DNA from: Petrimonas sulfuriphila
GTDB taxonomy: Bacteria > Bacteroidota > Bacteroidia > Bacteroidales > Dysgonomonadaceae
Reading direction: 5' to 3' (one strand)
Assembly (NCBI RefSeq): GCF_051201015.1
Contig: NZ_JBPEHI010000004.1
Length of the DNA stretch: 64,000 bases
Positions within the stretch are counted from its first letter, which is position 1. Each line of letters begins with the position of its first letter. A program made the translations under genes and the position numbers. Below are positions 1 to 9,740 of this stretch, in pieces. Under the pieces are notes generated by a model. The model was not told the DNA's origin and searched no databases. It saw nothing but the letters and a program-made list of their open reading frames with translations.

Positions 1-2
1 TT

Positions 3-1013
3 TCAGAAGAAGGAATAGACAAAGAATCGAGAATCGGGTGCATCGGTTGGAAATATTACTCAAGACTGGAGTTTGAACATCATCAGCACGTTATTGAAAT
101 ACCTTCGTTTATAGTAGATATGCTCCGTTCTTTGAGCAGTTACGAAAACGTAATCAATGTAACTGATATGTTAATGGCCCCCTCCTACGGATTAAAGTCT
201 TTCCTTTCATCTTTCGAAATTGCACATTTTGAATTTGTTAATGTAATGGCATCAGAAGGAATGAAATCCTTAATAACCAATTTTAAGTCAGATATAACCG
301 ATTTTGATTTGGCAAAGGAATACCGGTACACAGGCTACCCGTTAGGATGTCATATTGGCATGAAAAGTAGTGGAAATCAAAGTATTGGGTTATCCAGTCC
401 AGTTGGAGCATTGATTGAAAAAGGATTGCCCTTTTCTACAGGAATTTCCTATTGGGGAAGTAATATTTGCAGGGCTGGATGGGTTGCTGAAAGCGAGCAT
501 GATCTTCCAGAAGATGCACAAGACTATGTTTCGAATTTTGCAGGGCCCTATTTCTATGCCTGCACTAAATGGTTGGAAAATTTGAAAATTGGGACAAAAG
601 GGGGTGTTCTGCGCCAATTGATTGATGAACATTTACCTTTTGAAGACTTTGGAGTTTTTCTGAACCCGGGTCATTTGATTCATTATGAAGAATGGTTAAG
701 TTCTCCCATTTATCCTAACTCTGAAGAAGAGATTCATTCAGGCATGTACATGCAGGTTGATATTATACCCCGGTCAAAGAAATATTCAACCTCAAGAATG
801 GAGGACGGGGTTGTAATTGCAGACAGTCATCTCCGAAACAAGGTAAAAGAAGAATATCCCGAAGTGTATGAGAGGTGTATGAAACGACGTTCCTTTATGA
901 TTGATGTACTGGGTATAAATTTGCCCGAAGAAGTTCTGCCTCTTTCCAATATACCCTCTTTAGTCCCCCCGTTTTTTCTTAATCACAAAAAAGTATTAAG
1001 TTTAAAACCTTGA
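3..1013 (+). CDS. M24-type (Xaa-Pro peptidase-like) protein, 5' end cut by the window
   Basis: The reading frame is already open at the window edge, so only the C-terminal 336 residues are visible; the first ATG at 120 is internal. The tail resembles the pita-bread fold of M24 aminopeptidases: a GHLIHYEEW segment (metal-binding His region), then SGMYMQVDIIP in place of the usual GMvxtxEPG, then MEDGVVIAD like the EDxVxVT metal-ligand strand. The Glu of the EPG motif appears replaced by Asp, so activity is uncertain. The next gene is an M81 peptidase-like lipoprotein 132 bp downstream on the same strand, which suggests a shared peptide or amide degradation role. Family call is from motif order only. 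Confidence 0.6.
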   Translation, partial: SEEGIDKESRIGCIGWKYYSRLEFEHHQHVIEIPSFIVDMLRSLSSYENVINVTDMLMAPSYGLKSFLSSFEIAHFEFVNVMASEGMKSLITNFKSDITDFDLAKEYRYTGYPLGCHIGMKSSGNQSIGLSSPVGALIEKGLPFSTGISYWGSNICRAGWVAESEHDLPEDAQDYVSNFAGPYFYACTKWLENLKIGTKGGVLRQLIDEHLPFEDFGVFLNPGHLIHYEEWLSSPIYPNSEEEIHSGMYMQVDIIPRSKKYSTSRMEDGVVIADSHLRNKVKEEYPEVYERCMKRRSFMIDVLGINLPEEVLPLSNIPSLVPPFFLNHKKVLSLKP

Positions 1014-1145
1014 TTGATAAAAGATAGGAATATATAAAACTGTTCCTTATAACAACAGTTATTACAATATCTTTTAAACAAGAAGATCGCTCATGAATCA
1101 TTTAGTTGAATTAATAGGCATTTTATCAAAGAGAAAAACTGAAGC

Positions 1146-2660
1146 ATGAAACAAGGAGTAACACGTATTTTAATTTTTATATGTGGAATGTTCTTTTTGG
1201 TTAGCTGTGTTAACCGTTCAAGACCCACAACTAAAAAAGTTTTAACACTCGGTATTCGTCACGAGTCGAACACATTCTCCACTTTACCCACCAAAGAGTC
1301 AGACTTTAAGGTGTTGCGGGATAAGGATGTTTTAAAAGATGAACCATGGGCTGAAGCGGGAAAGGATTTAGGTATGGAGTTTATCCCAACTCTACATGCC
1401 TATGCCTGGCCAGGCGGAGTTGTTGAAAAAAGAATATTTGATTCGTTCAAGTCAGAAATATTGGAACGAATACGTAAAGCCGGTTCATTAGACGGAATTT
1501 ATATGGATATGCACGGAGCCCTTCACGTTGAAGGCTATGAAGATGCACAAGCAGAGTTGATCAGAGAAATAAGGGAAATAGTTGGAAATGATGTATTGAT
1601 TTCCGGCAGTTTTGATTTACACGGAAATTTATCAAAGGACTTCCTAAAGCATATTAATCTCCTGACAGCTTATAGGACCGCCCCTCACAGAGACGGTACC
1701 GAGACAAAGGTACGTGCCATACGGATGCTTTCTGAGGCTATGAATAAACGGCTCAAGCCTTACATAGCCAGTGTTGAGATACCTATTTTAGTTCCTGGAG
1801 AAATGAGTATTACAGAGGTTGAGCCGTTGAAGTCGATCTATTCACAGATACCCGAAGTTAGTGGGAAAGAAGGATTAATGGATGTTTCAATTTTTGCAGG
1901 ATACTGCTGGGCCGATCTCAATCGCTCAGCCATGCGGGTCTTTGTAGTTGCATCCGATAAAAAATTTGCCGACAAAGCGAATCGTGAAGCAGCTCTATTG
2001 GCTCAACAAATATGGGAAAAACGCGAAAGTCTAATACTCGATGTCCCTTCAGGTTCTATTGAAGAGATGATTGTAAAAGCTTCAGAGTATGACAATACAG
2101 TTTTCATCTCCGACTCAGGAGACAATACTACCGCCGGAGCTCCAGGGGATAATCCACAAGTACTAGAAGCTTTAATCAGGCACAATGTCAAGAACACTTT
2201 ATTTGCCGGAATAGTTGATGAGGAAGCCTTGAAGCAATGTAAAAATACAGGCATTAACAACGAAATAGATTTAGTTGTCGGAGGAAAAGTGGATAATGTC
2301 TTTGGTAAACCTTTTGCCATAAAAGGGAAAGTCATTTATTTACCATCGGATTCATTAATAGGTACCAATCATGAATCCGCCATACTTGATGTCAACGGTA
2401 TTAAAGTTGTTATCATGAATTCCCGACGCTCATTCGTAACGCTGAGAGATTTCGAAGAGTTAGATATTAACCCATTAGACTTCAATATTGTAGTTGTCAA
2501 GTTGGGATATCTTTATCCTGAATTAAGGGATATCGCTCCTGTACATCTAATAGCATTAACATCGGGGTTCTGCAATCTGGATATGCGAACATTACCCTTT
2601 AAACGTGTAACCAGACCCGTATATCCTTTAGATTTGGATATGACCTGGCAATCTCAATAA
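1146..2660 (+). CDS. M81 family (MlrC-like) metallopeptidase, lipoprotein
   Basis: A 504-residue protein with a lipoprotein signal (hydrophobic 7-19, lipobox LVSC with Cys21), so it is probably anchored in the envelope. The mature part has the hallmarks of the MlrC family named after microcystin degradation: GIRHESNTFS near residue 36, YMDMHGALH near 120, and the SDSGDNTTAGAPGDN loop near 325 that starts the C-terminal MlrC domain. Family members are putative zinc peptidases or amidohydrolases; the natural substrate here is unknown. It follows the M24-type gene on the same strand and runs toward the convergent xylE, with an 11-bp gap. Most family members lack a lipoprotein signal, as far as I recall. 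Confidence 0.8.
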   Translation: MKQGVTRILIFICGMFFLVSCVNRSRPTTKKVLTLGIRHESNTFSTLPTKESDFKVLRDKDVLKDEPWAEAGKDLGMEFIPTLHAYAWPGGVVEKRIFDSFKSEILERIRKAGSLDGIYMDMHGALHVEGYEDAQAELIREIREIVGNDVLISGSFDLHGNLSKDFLKHINLLTAYRTAPHRDGTETKVRAIRMLSEAMNKRLKPYIASVEIPILVPGEMSITEVEPLKSIYSQIPEVSGKEGLMDVSIFAGYCWADLNRSAMRVFVVASDKKFADKANREAALLAQQIWEKRESLILDVPSGSIEEMIVKASEYDNTVFISDSGDNTTAGAPGDNPQVLEALIRHNVKNTLFAGIVDEEALKQCKNTGINNEIDLVVGGKVDNVFGKPFAIKGKVIYLPSDSLIGTNHESAILDVNGIKVVIMNSRRSFVTLRDFEELDINPLDFNIVVVKLGYLYPELRDIAPVHLIALTSGFCNLDMRTLPFKRVTRPVYPLDLDMTWQSQ

Positions 2661-2671
2661 GTAATTCAAGC

Positions 2672-4057
2672 TCACTCTTTCCACAGGCTTTCCATCTCTT
2701 CCAGTGATTTTCCTTTGGTTTCGGGGACCATTTTCCAAACGAAAAGAGCCGAAAGTACAGCCATCAGCCCGTAAAAACCGTAGGTCAAAGCTCCGCTATA
2801 TTCCATCATTGCCGGATAGGTAGACGAAATCAGGTAATTGGCAGCCCATTGTGCGCCAACCGCCACGGCGACCGCCTGACCCCGGATTTTGTTTGGAAAA
2901 ATTTCAGAGATGAGCACCCAACAGATCGGTCCCCACGACATCATAAACGACGCCGTGTAGATAATGATAAATACCAGCGTGCTTATTCCGATAATCTCAT
3001 TATATGACAACCAGGATATGGCAAACATACCGATAGCCATGCCAATGGAGCCGGTAATCAACAACGGTTTTCTTCCCCACTTATCCACTGTCAGGATGGC
3101 CACAACCGTAAACACGACATTGACAAACCCCATGATGATGGTTTGTAGCATGGAGGCATCTTTCGCGGCCCCCATACTCTCGAAAATACGCGGAGCATAA
3201 TACAACGCAACATTGATTCCCACAAACTGCTGAAACACCGACAACAAAATACCGATAAGAATGACAATTTTCCCGTAAGAAAAAATACGGGAACGTTCTG
3301 TTGTGCGTCCGATGGACTGCTTAATTTCGGAGAAAATGGCTTCAGCCCTTAATTTATCGGCGTTAATCCGGCTTAAAACAGACCGTGCTTTTTCATCGCG
3401 ATTCGACAATACCAGGTATCTCGGCGTTTCGGGAACCAGAAACAGCAGCATCCCAAACAAGGCTGCAGGAATGGCTTCCGATGCGAACATATACCGCCAT
3501 CCCACATCGTTGATCCAGTCGATACTCTGTCCAAAGGCGATGCCCCAATTAACAAAATACACCACCAGCATTCCAAAAATAATGGCGAACTGGTTAAAGG
3601 AAACCAGCCTTCCCCGAATATCTGCAGGAGCTATCTCACTGATATACATGGGCGAAACGGCAGATGCCAGTCCCACTCCGACACCTCCGATTATACGGTA
3701 AAAATTGAATGTCAACAGCAACCCGATGGAAGGGTGCCCTTTGGAGAAAAAAATAAATTCGGGAAATCCAGATCCCAATGCCGACACAAAAAATAAAACA
3801 GCAGCTATAAGCAGCGTTTTTCTTCTGCCAAACCGGTTTGAAAACACTCCCGAAATAACTCCCCCGATAATACAGCCGATCAAGGCACTCGATACGGTGG
3901 CTCCATGGATTAACGAATTTAAGCCCAACGGCCTGATCAGATAAGCCTCTATCGATTTCTCCGCACCGGAAATCACAGCCGTGTCGTAGCCGAAGAGTAA
4001 GCCACCCAGGGTCGCTACCAGGGTGATGCCGAATATGTATGTTTTGTTATATTTCAT
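2672..4057 (-). CDS. xylE: D-xylose:proton symporter (MFS sugar porter)
   Basis: A 461-residue, 12-helix member of the MFS sugar-porter family. Seen: GGLLFGYDTAVISG in helix 1, GRR after helix 2, the PETPRYLVLS motif after helix 6, QQFVGINVALYYAPRIFE in helix 7, and the C-terminal PETKGKSLEEME. These match XylE-type xylose importers of the inner membrane. It is the last gene of the xylose operon, separated from xylA by 165 bp, a larger gap than the others (12-32 bp), so extra transcript processing or an internal promoter is possible. I saw no clear promoter or hairpin in that gap. Substrate is inferred from family and from xylA/xylB next door. Confidence 0.88.
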   Translation of the reverse strand: MKYNKTYIFGITLVATLGGLLFGYDTAVISGAEKSIEAYLIRPLGLNSLIHGATVSSALIGCIIGGVISGVFSNRFGRRKTLLIAAVLFFVSALGSGFPEFIFFSKGHPSIGLLLTFNFYRIIGGVGVGLASAVSPMYISEIAPADIRGRLVSFNQFAIIFGMLVVYFVNWGIAFGQSIDWINDVGWRYMFASEAIPAALFGMLLFLVPETPRYLVLSNRDEKARSVLSRINADKLRAEAIFSEIKQSIGRTTERSRIFSYGKIVILIGILLSVFQQFVGINVALYYAPRIFESMGAAKDASMLQTIIMGFVNVVFTVVAILTVDKWGRKPLLITGSIGMAIGMFAISWLSYNEIIGISTLVFIIIYTASFMMSWGPICWVLISEIFPNKIRGQAVAVAVGAQWAANYLISSTYPAMMEYSGALTYGFYGLMAVLSALFVWKMVPETKGKSLEEMESLWKE

Positions 4058-4222
4058 TTTTCCTTAGATTATAAGACATAAGAACCAGGACAGACAAAAT
4101 ATTGCCAGACCCGATAGGCTTTTTTGTTAAATTGTTCAACGTCGTATCCGATAAGTTCACAGACCGTTGTATTGAGAGTTGAAACAAAGATTCTGATTTC
4201 TGGCTCTATCGTCTTGGTTCCG

Positions 4223-5545
4223 TCAAATATACATGTTAACAATCGCCTCATAAAGTTCCTGCTTGCCACTGATCTGACCCGGCTCTTTACCCAGCGAGAG
4301 GGCGTATTCACGCATATCTTCCAACGAAAGGCTGCCTTCTTCAAACTCTTTTCCTTTACCGCTATCGAAAGAGGCATATCTCTCCGTCAGCATCTGCATG
4401 TAGGGCGATTCCTCCAGAATCCCGGCGGCAGCTTCCAGAGCACGTGCAAAAGCATCCATGCCGGCAATATGTGCAATAAAGATATCTTCCAAGTCCGTGG
4501 AATTTCTCCGGGTTTTGGCGTCGAAGTTTGTACCACCGCCCTGCAGTCCGCCGCCTTTCAGGATAACCAGCATGGCCTGTGTCAGCTCATAGAGATCGAT
4601 GGGGAACTGGTCTGTATCCCAGCCATTCTGGTAATCACCCCGGTTGGCATCAATGGATCCCAACAAACCGGCATCGACAGCACATTGCAGGTCGTGTTCA
4701 AAGGTGTGTCCGGCCAATGTGGCATGGTTCACCTCAATGTTCAGTTTGAAATCCTTGTCGAGGTTGTGTGCGCGAAGAAATCCAATCACGGTTTCTGCAT
4801 CCGTATCGTACTGGTGTTTGGTCGGCTCCATCGGCTTGGGTTCAATGAGAAATGTACCTTTGAATCCTTTTGAGCGAGCATAATCGCGTGCCTTGGCCAG
4901 CATCATGGCCAGGTGTTCCTTTTCTCGCTTCATATCGGTGTTCAGGAGGCTCATATACCCTTCGCGCCCGCCCCAGAAAACATAATTTTCCCCTCCAAGC
5001 TCGATGGTGGCATCAAGTGCGTTTTTGATCTGTGTGGCAGCGTAGGCAACACTGTCGAAGTTGGGGTTGGTGGCTGCCCCGTTCATGTAACGCTTGTGAC
5101 TAAAAACATTGGCTGTGCCCCAGAGCAGTTTGATGCCTGTCTCTTCCATTCTTTTTTTAGCGTATGCAACGATGGACCTGAGGTTAGCTTCATACTCCCT
5201 TATGGTTTTTCCTTCGTCGATCAGATCGATATCGTGAAAACAGAAATATTCGATTCCAATCTTCTGCATAAACTCAAAGCCGGCATCTAGCTTCTTCCGA
5301 GCTCTTTCCAAAGCACCATTGCCATTGTTCCATTCAAAATCTTTGGTTTCTTCTCCAAAAGGGTCGCTCGATTCCGCACAAAGGGTATGCCAGTAAGCCA
5401 TGGAGAATTTGAACCAATCTTTCATCTTTCGTCCGTAAACCACTTTTTCAGCATCGTAGTAACGAAATGCAAGCGGGTTTCTGCTTTCTTTTCCTTCAAA
5501 CCGAATCTTGCCGATTCCGGGAAAAAATTCTTTTTTTGTTTCCAT
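4223..5545 (-). CDS. xylA: Xylose isomerase
   Basis: A 440-residue protein, the normal length for class II xylose isomerases. It converts D-xylose to D-xylulose with two divalent metals. Visible signature segments are VFWGGREGY, the metal-site stretch GTFLIEPKPMEPTKHQYD, and NIEVNHATLAGHTFEHDL followed by GSIDANRGD. It lies 23 bp downstream of xylB in the same direction, so the two enzymes of the pathway are co-transcribed. The start ATG at 5545 gives the METKKEFFPGIGKIRFEG N-terminus typical of the family. The gene ends with TGA at 4223. Confidence 0.97.
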   Translation of the reverse strand: METKKEFFPGIGKIRFEGKESRNPLAFRYYDAEKVVYGRKMKDWFKFSMAYWHTLCAESSDPFGEETKDFEWNNGNGALERARKKLDAGFEFMQKIGIEYFCFHDIDLIDEGKTIREYEANLRSIVAYAKKRMEETGIKLLWGTANVFSHKRYMNGAATNPNFDSVAYAATQIKNALDATIELGGENYVFWGGREGYMSLLNTDMKREKEHLAMMLAKARDYARSKGFKGTFLIEPKPMEPTKHQYDTDAETVIGFLRAHNLDKDFKLNIEVNHATLAGHTFEHDLQCAVDAGLLGSIDANRGDYQNGWDTDQFPIDLYELTQAMLVILKGGGLQGGGTNFDAKTRRNSTDLEDIFIAHIAGMDAFARALEAAAGILEESPYMQMLTERYASFDSGKGKEFEEGSLSLEDMREYALSLGKEPGQISGKQELYEAIVNMYI

Positions 5546-5568
5546 AATTATTTATTGTGTGTTGTTTG

Positions 5569-7047
5569 CTATTGAGTTATGTATGTTTTCCAACGTTGGT
5601 AAGCCTCCTCATACCTCTCTTTGTCCCTTTCACCGGACCCGATGGTCATGATCTTCTTCAGCGAAGCAAATGCCTCTTCGTTGGAAGAATAAATTCCTAC
5701 ACCCATGCCGGCAGCTTTTGCCGCGCCCGCCGCTCCGTCGGTATCGAACAGTTCAATGGTTGCCCCGGTAACACCAGCCAGTGTTTCCCGGAATACAGGG
5801 CTTAAGAACATATTGGCATTTCCGGCCCTGATAACATTGATTTCCATCCCCATCTCTTCCATGATTTCCATTCCGTACCTGAAGGAGAAGACAATGCCCT
5901 CCTGCGAAGCACGAACAATATCAGAAAGGGTATGGATATTGAAGTTGATGCCGTGAAAAGAACATCCCGGATTCTTGTTTTCCAGCACCCGCTCTGCTCC
6001 GTTGCCGAAGGGGATCACCGAGACTCCCTTTGAGCCGACAGGAGATTTTTGGGCGAGTTCGTTCATATTGTTGTAATCCAATCCCGGCTGTATCATGTTC
6101 CTTTTTATCCACGAATTCAGAATACCGGTTCCGTTGATACACAATAAGACACCCAGCCTCGGCTTCCCGGATGTGTGGTTCACGTGTGCAAAGGTGTTAA
6201 CACGCGAAAGCGGGTCGTAATTCACTTCGCCCAGCACCCCGTAAACCACTCCCGACGTTCCTGCGGTAGAGGCTATTTCTCCTGGGTTGAAAACGTTGAG
6301 CGAAACAGCATTGTTGGGTTGGTCGCCTGCCCGGTATCCCAGCGGTGTACCTTCTTTCAAGCCAAGTTCTATGGCGGCTTTCGCACAAACCGTTCCCTGA
6401 AAACCAAACGTCGGGACGATCGGAGGGATGATATCGTTACTAAAGCCAAAATAACTCATTACCTCTGTCGAGACAGTATTTCTCTGAAAATCCCAGAAAA
6501 CACCTTCCGATAATCCTTCAATCGTAGTGCAAACACCACCCGTCAGCTTCATGGCAATATAATCACCGGGGAGCATGATCTTATCGATTTGTCCATAAAG
6601 GTAGGGTTCATTTTCTTTTACCCAAGCCAGTTTTGATGCGGTGAAGTTACCCGGCGAGTTCAACAGTGCAGCCAGGGCATTCTCTGCCCCTATCGCCTCG
6701 AATGCTTTTTCACCGTAGGGTACAGCGCGACTGTCGCACCAAATGATGGACGGGCGAAGCACTTTTCCGTTCTTATCGATGGCGACCAATCCGTGCATCT
6801 GCCACGATATCCCGATGCCTTTGATTTCGGCAACATCTATACCCGACTTTTTAATTACCGATTGGTTTGCCAGCTTCAGGTTTTCCCACCACATGTCGGG
6901 GTCTTGTTCCGCCCAACCCGGTTGTGCAGCATAGATCGGCATCTCGGTCTTCGGGAAAAAATCGGATGCTACCACCTGCCCCGTTTCTGCATTCACCAGG
7001 CAAGCTTTTACCGATGAACTGCCTATATCGTATCCCAACAAATACAT
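5569..7047 (-). CDS. xylB: Xylulokinase (FGGY kinase)
   Basis: A 492-residue FGGY-family sugar kinase, which phosphorylates D-xylulose to xylulose 5-phosphate for the pentose phosphate pathway. The N-terminal phosphate-binding motif YDIGSSSVKACLVN (residues 4-18) and the SWQMHGLV loop are clear, as is the CINGTGILNSWIKRN region of the second half. It sits 12 bp after the GH3 gene and 23 bp before xylA. FGGY kinases for xylulose, ribulose and glycerol look alike; the assignment to xylulose relies on the xylA and xylE neighbours. Confidence 0.93.
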   Translation of the reverse strand: MYLLGYDIGSSSVKACLVNAETGQVVASDFFPKTEMPIYAAQPGWAEQDPDMWWENLKLANQSVIKKSGIDVAEIKGIGISWQMHGLVAIDKNGKVLRPSIIWCDSRAVPYGEKAFEAIGAENALAALLNSPGNFTASKLAWVKENEPYLYGQIDKIMLPGDYIAMKLTGGVCTTIEGLSEGVFWDFQRNTVSTEVMSYFGFSNDIIPPIVPTFGFQGTVCAKAAIELGLKEGTPLGYRAGDQPNNAVSLNVFNPGEIASTAGTSGVVYGVLGEVNYDPLSRVNTFAHVNHTSGKPRLGVLLCINGTGILNSWIKRNMIQPGLDYNNMNELAQKSPVGSKGVSVIPFGNGAERVLENKNPGCSFHGINFNIHTLSDIVRASQEGIVFSFRYGMEIMEEMGMEINVIRAGNANMFLSPVFRETLAGVTGATIELFDTDGAAGAAKAAGMGVGIYSSNEEAFASLKKIMTIGSGERDKERYEEAYQRWKTYITQ

Positions 7048-7059
7048 GATGTTCTCTTT

Positions 7060-9708
7060 TTATTCGTTAATAAAATAATTATCCCCCTCTGTCTCAATAA
7101 AAACCTCTACTACGTTTCCGGTAGCCAGCGAACCGGCATCGGGTTGCTTACCTCCGATCGACACCTGCACTTTTCCGGTCTCAACAACCGGTATGTTCGC
7201 TTTGTTCCTTGCAGCAATCTGATGCGGTTTCAACGTAAACTTCACGGTTTGTGTTTCACCTTTTTTCAAATGTACCCGTTTAAATCCCTGCAAAGCACGA
7301 ATCGGTTTTTGCAATTTACTGTCGGGTAGAGACACGTAAAGTTGAACAACTTCATCTCCATCCATATTGCCGGTATTGGTCACATCGACAGAAACCGAAA
7401 TATCCTCTCCGTTCTTCACGCTTTCGGGAACAGTGCGCAGTTTATACTGAAAGGTGGTATAACTTAACCCATAACCAAACTCGTACAGAGGTTTTCCTTC
7501 AAAATACCGGTAAGTTTTACCCTGCATGTCATAATTATCAAAAGCAGGAATCTGGTTCACATCTTTATAAAAGGTAACCGGAAGGCGGCCTGCCGGATTG
7601 TAATCGCCAAAAATAACGTCGGCAATGGCTGTTCCGCCCGACTGCCCGGGATACCACGCCTCCAGAATGGCAGAAATATTTTCAGCTTCCCAGTTAAAGG
7701 CTAAGGCGCTTCCATTGAGAAGGACCAGAACAGTGGGTTTCCCGAGTTTCTGAATTTCTTTCATGAGCTCGGTTTGAACAGCGGGTAGTTTGATGTCGAG
7801 ACGGTCTCCACCCGCAAAACCTTCTACATTGACTTTCATCTCTTCGCCTTCCAATAAGGGGCTCAGTCCCATACACAGAATCACCAGATCGGAGTTCCTG
7901 GCCAAATCAATGGCTTCTTGTTTCAAATTAGGATTAGGCACATCCCAAAGTATCTTCACATGAGCATATTCTGTTTTATCCTGAACGTATTCCACCTCTA
8001 TTTCATACGGTTTTCCGGCTTCAAACTGCACATACTCATACCTTTTTCTCGCGTGATGCTGGTCCCTGCCTTGTGTTACCACCTTACCGTCCACCGACAG
8101 TTTGTATCCGGTGAAAGCTTCGCCTCCAATGGCATATTCACCTGTAACAGGTGGCACAAGAACTCCTCTCCAGCAAATCGAGAATTCTTCAGGGTTTAAA
8201 TCATCGAAGGGTGCTTTATTCCACCACACGAAATCGATATTGTCATCAACGCGCGTGTGCTTTGCGATACCTTCCAGCTTGTTGTTATCGAAATATTCAA
8301 CATTAAGTCCTTTCGTTTGAAGCGTTTTATCGGTATAAAAATAATCAGCCGGAATAACGGTAAAGTAGGGAAGCTTTTCCGCCAGTGTGCATCCCTGAGC
8401 AAAAGCAACTTCAGCATGGGGTAATTTTTCGATAATCCCTTTTAACGGCGTGATTCCTTTCGAAGGGTATCCGTTGTAGTTGCCCAACAGAACCTCGTTA
8501 TCGTCCGCATTTGGACCAATAACGGCTACTTTTTTAACTTCCTTGCTAAAAGGCAAGAGGTTGTTGTCGTTCTTCAATAAAACCATCGATTTTCGTGCAG
8601 CTTGTAATGCCAGCACCCGATGATTCTCACTGTCCACGACCTCAATAGGGATTTGCGCATATTTCACTTCGCTATCCGGGTCAAACATTCCGAGCTTGAA
8701 TCTGGCAAGCAAAAGCCGTTTTACCGAAACATCCAGCTCCGCTTCCGTGATTAGATTTTGCTTCACGGCTTCAATCAAACCTTTGGCATATGTATCGCCA
8801 CAATTAAGGTCGGTTCCGGCTTTTACCGCTTTAGCCGATGCTTCTTCGGGTGTGTTGACTATGTGGTGGGCATTTTCCCTGTAAAAATCACTGATGGCCC
8901 CACAATCGGAAACAACATATCCGTTGAACCCCCATTTGTTCCGCAACAGATCTTCCAGGTATTTATCGCCACAGCACGGCTCACCCCGTAACCGGTTATA
9001 GGCACACATGACGGAATAGGCACCCGCCTCCTGGACAGCACGCCTAAAATGAGGCAGATAAGTTTCTGCCAGATCATAATCTGAAGGATATACGTCGAAC
9101 GAATGCCGGGTGGATTCCGGACCGCTGTGAACAGCAAAATGTTTGACGGTTGCCACTAACTTCAGGTACTTTGAATCATCGCCCTGTAATCCTTTTATGA
9201 AAGGGATGGCAAGTTCTGCCGTCAGGAACGGATCCTCTCCATAGGTTTCCATCCCCCTGCCCCACCGCGGATCACGGAAAATATTGATGTTGGGTGTCCA
9301 GAAAGTCAATCCCTGGTAAATACCTCTTTTCCCTTTTGAGACATAATCGTGATGCTTGGCGCGCGCTTCGTCAGAAATGGCTGTTGCAATTTCTGACATT
9401 TGCTGACTGTCCCACATAGCCGCCATTCCGATAGCTTGTGGAAAAACCGTAGCCAAACCGGAGCGCCCGACACCGTGCAAGCATTCGTTCCACCAATTAT
9501 ATGCAGGTATGCCCAGCCGATCAATGGCCGGTGAATCGTATCGCATCAGCTCAGCCTTCTCTTCGATTGTCAACCGTGAGAGCAGGTCGTCCGCTCTTTC
9601 TTCGAAAGAGAGTTTTGTGTTTAAATAAGGCTGCACCTCTTTGCAGGAAAAAAAGAGAAATCCTGCGATCCACAAAAGAAACAGGTAGGAAACAGAAGTC
9701 TTTTTCAT
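7060..9708 (-). CDS. GH3 beta-xylosidase/beta-glucosidase with inserted PA14 domain, lipoprotein
   Basis: An 882-residue secreted glycosidase. An N-terminal hydrophobic segment ends in LFFSCKE, a lipobox, so it is probably tethered in the envelope. Order of parts: GH3 N-terminal barrel (nucleophile Asp near 267 in GYVVSDCGAISD; KHFAVHSGPESTRH), GH3 C-terminal domain (VAVIGPNADD), a PA14-like insert near 450-590 (FCWRGVLVPPVTGEYAIGG, YEYVQFEAGKPYEIEV), then the rest of the C domain (GQSGGTAIADVIFGDYNPAGRLPVT) and a fibronectin III-like end. The family removes terminal xylose or glucose. Being inside the xyl operon, xylo-oligosaccharides are the likely substrate; that is inference. Confidence 0.88.
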   Translation of the reverse strand: MKKTSVSYLFLLWIAGFLFFSCKEVQPYLNTKLSFEERADDLLSRLTIEEKAELMRYDSPAIDRLGIPAYNWWNECLHGVGRSGLATVFPQAIGMAAMWDSQQMSEIATAISDEARAKHHDYVSKGKRGIYQGLTFWTPNINIFRDPRWGRGMETYGEDPFLTAELAIPFIKGLQGDDSKYLKLVATVKHFAVHSGPESTRHSFDVYPSDYDLAETYLPHFRRAVQEAGAYSVMCAYNRLRGEPCCGDKYLEDLLRNKWGFNGYVVSDCGAISDFYRENAHHIVNTPEEASAKAVKAGTDLNCGDTYAKGLIEAVKQNLITEAELDVSVKRLLLARFKLGMFDPDSEVKYAQIPIEVVDSENHRVLALQAARKSMVLLKNDNNLLPFSKEVKKVAVIGPNADDNEVLLGNYNGYPSKGITPLKGIIEKLPHAEVAFAQGCTLAEKLPYFTVIPADYFYTDKTLQTKGLNVEYFDNNKLEGIAKHTRVDDNIDFVWWNKAPFDDLNPEEFSICWRGVLVPPVTGEYAIGGEAFTGYKLSVDGKVVTQGRDQHHARKRYEYVQFEAGKPYEIEVEYVQDKTEYAHVKILWDVPNPNLKQEAIDLARNSDLVILCMGLSPLLEGEEMKVNVEGFAGGDRLDIKLPAVQTELMKEIQKLGKPTVLVLLNGSALAFNWEAENISAILEAWYPGQSGGTAIADVIFGDYNPAGRLPVTFYKDVNQIPAFDNYDMQGKTYRYFEGKPLYEFGYGLSYTTFQYKLRTVPESVKNGEDISVSVDVTNTGNMDGDEVVQLYVSLPDSKLQKPIRALQGFKRVHLKKGETQTVKFTLKPHQIAARNKANIPVVETGKVQVSIGGKQPDAGSLATGNVVEVFIETEGDNYFINE

Positions 9709-9740
9709 CGCAAACTGTATTTTGAGTTTAACATGAACGG

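Noticed and set aside
1014..1145. Possible small gene or promoter before the M81 gene
   Set aside because: No convincing frame, -7 element or hairpin was seen in this 132-bp gap.
4069..4377. A 102-codon minus-strand ORF over the xylA end and the xylA-xylE gap
   Set aside because: Half of it is a shadow frame of xylA and the rest has no recognisable features.
6170..6195. A CACGTG-centred sequence resembling parS inside xylB
   Set aside because: Only the central six bases match; the outer arms do not fit TGTTnCACGTGnAACA. The CACGTG stretches near 55636 and 59531 fail for the same reason.
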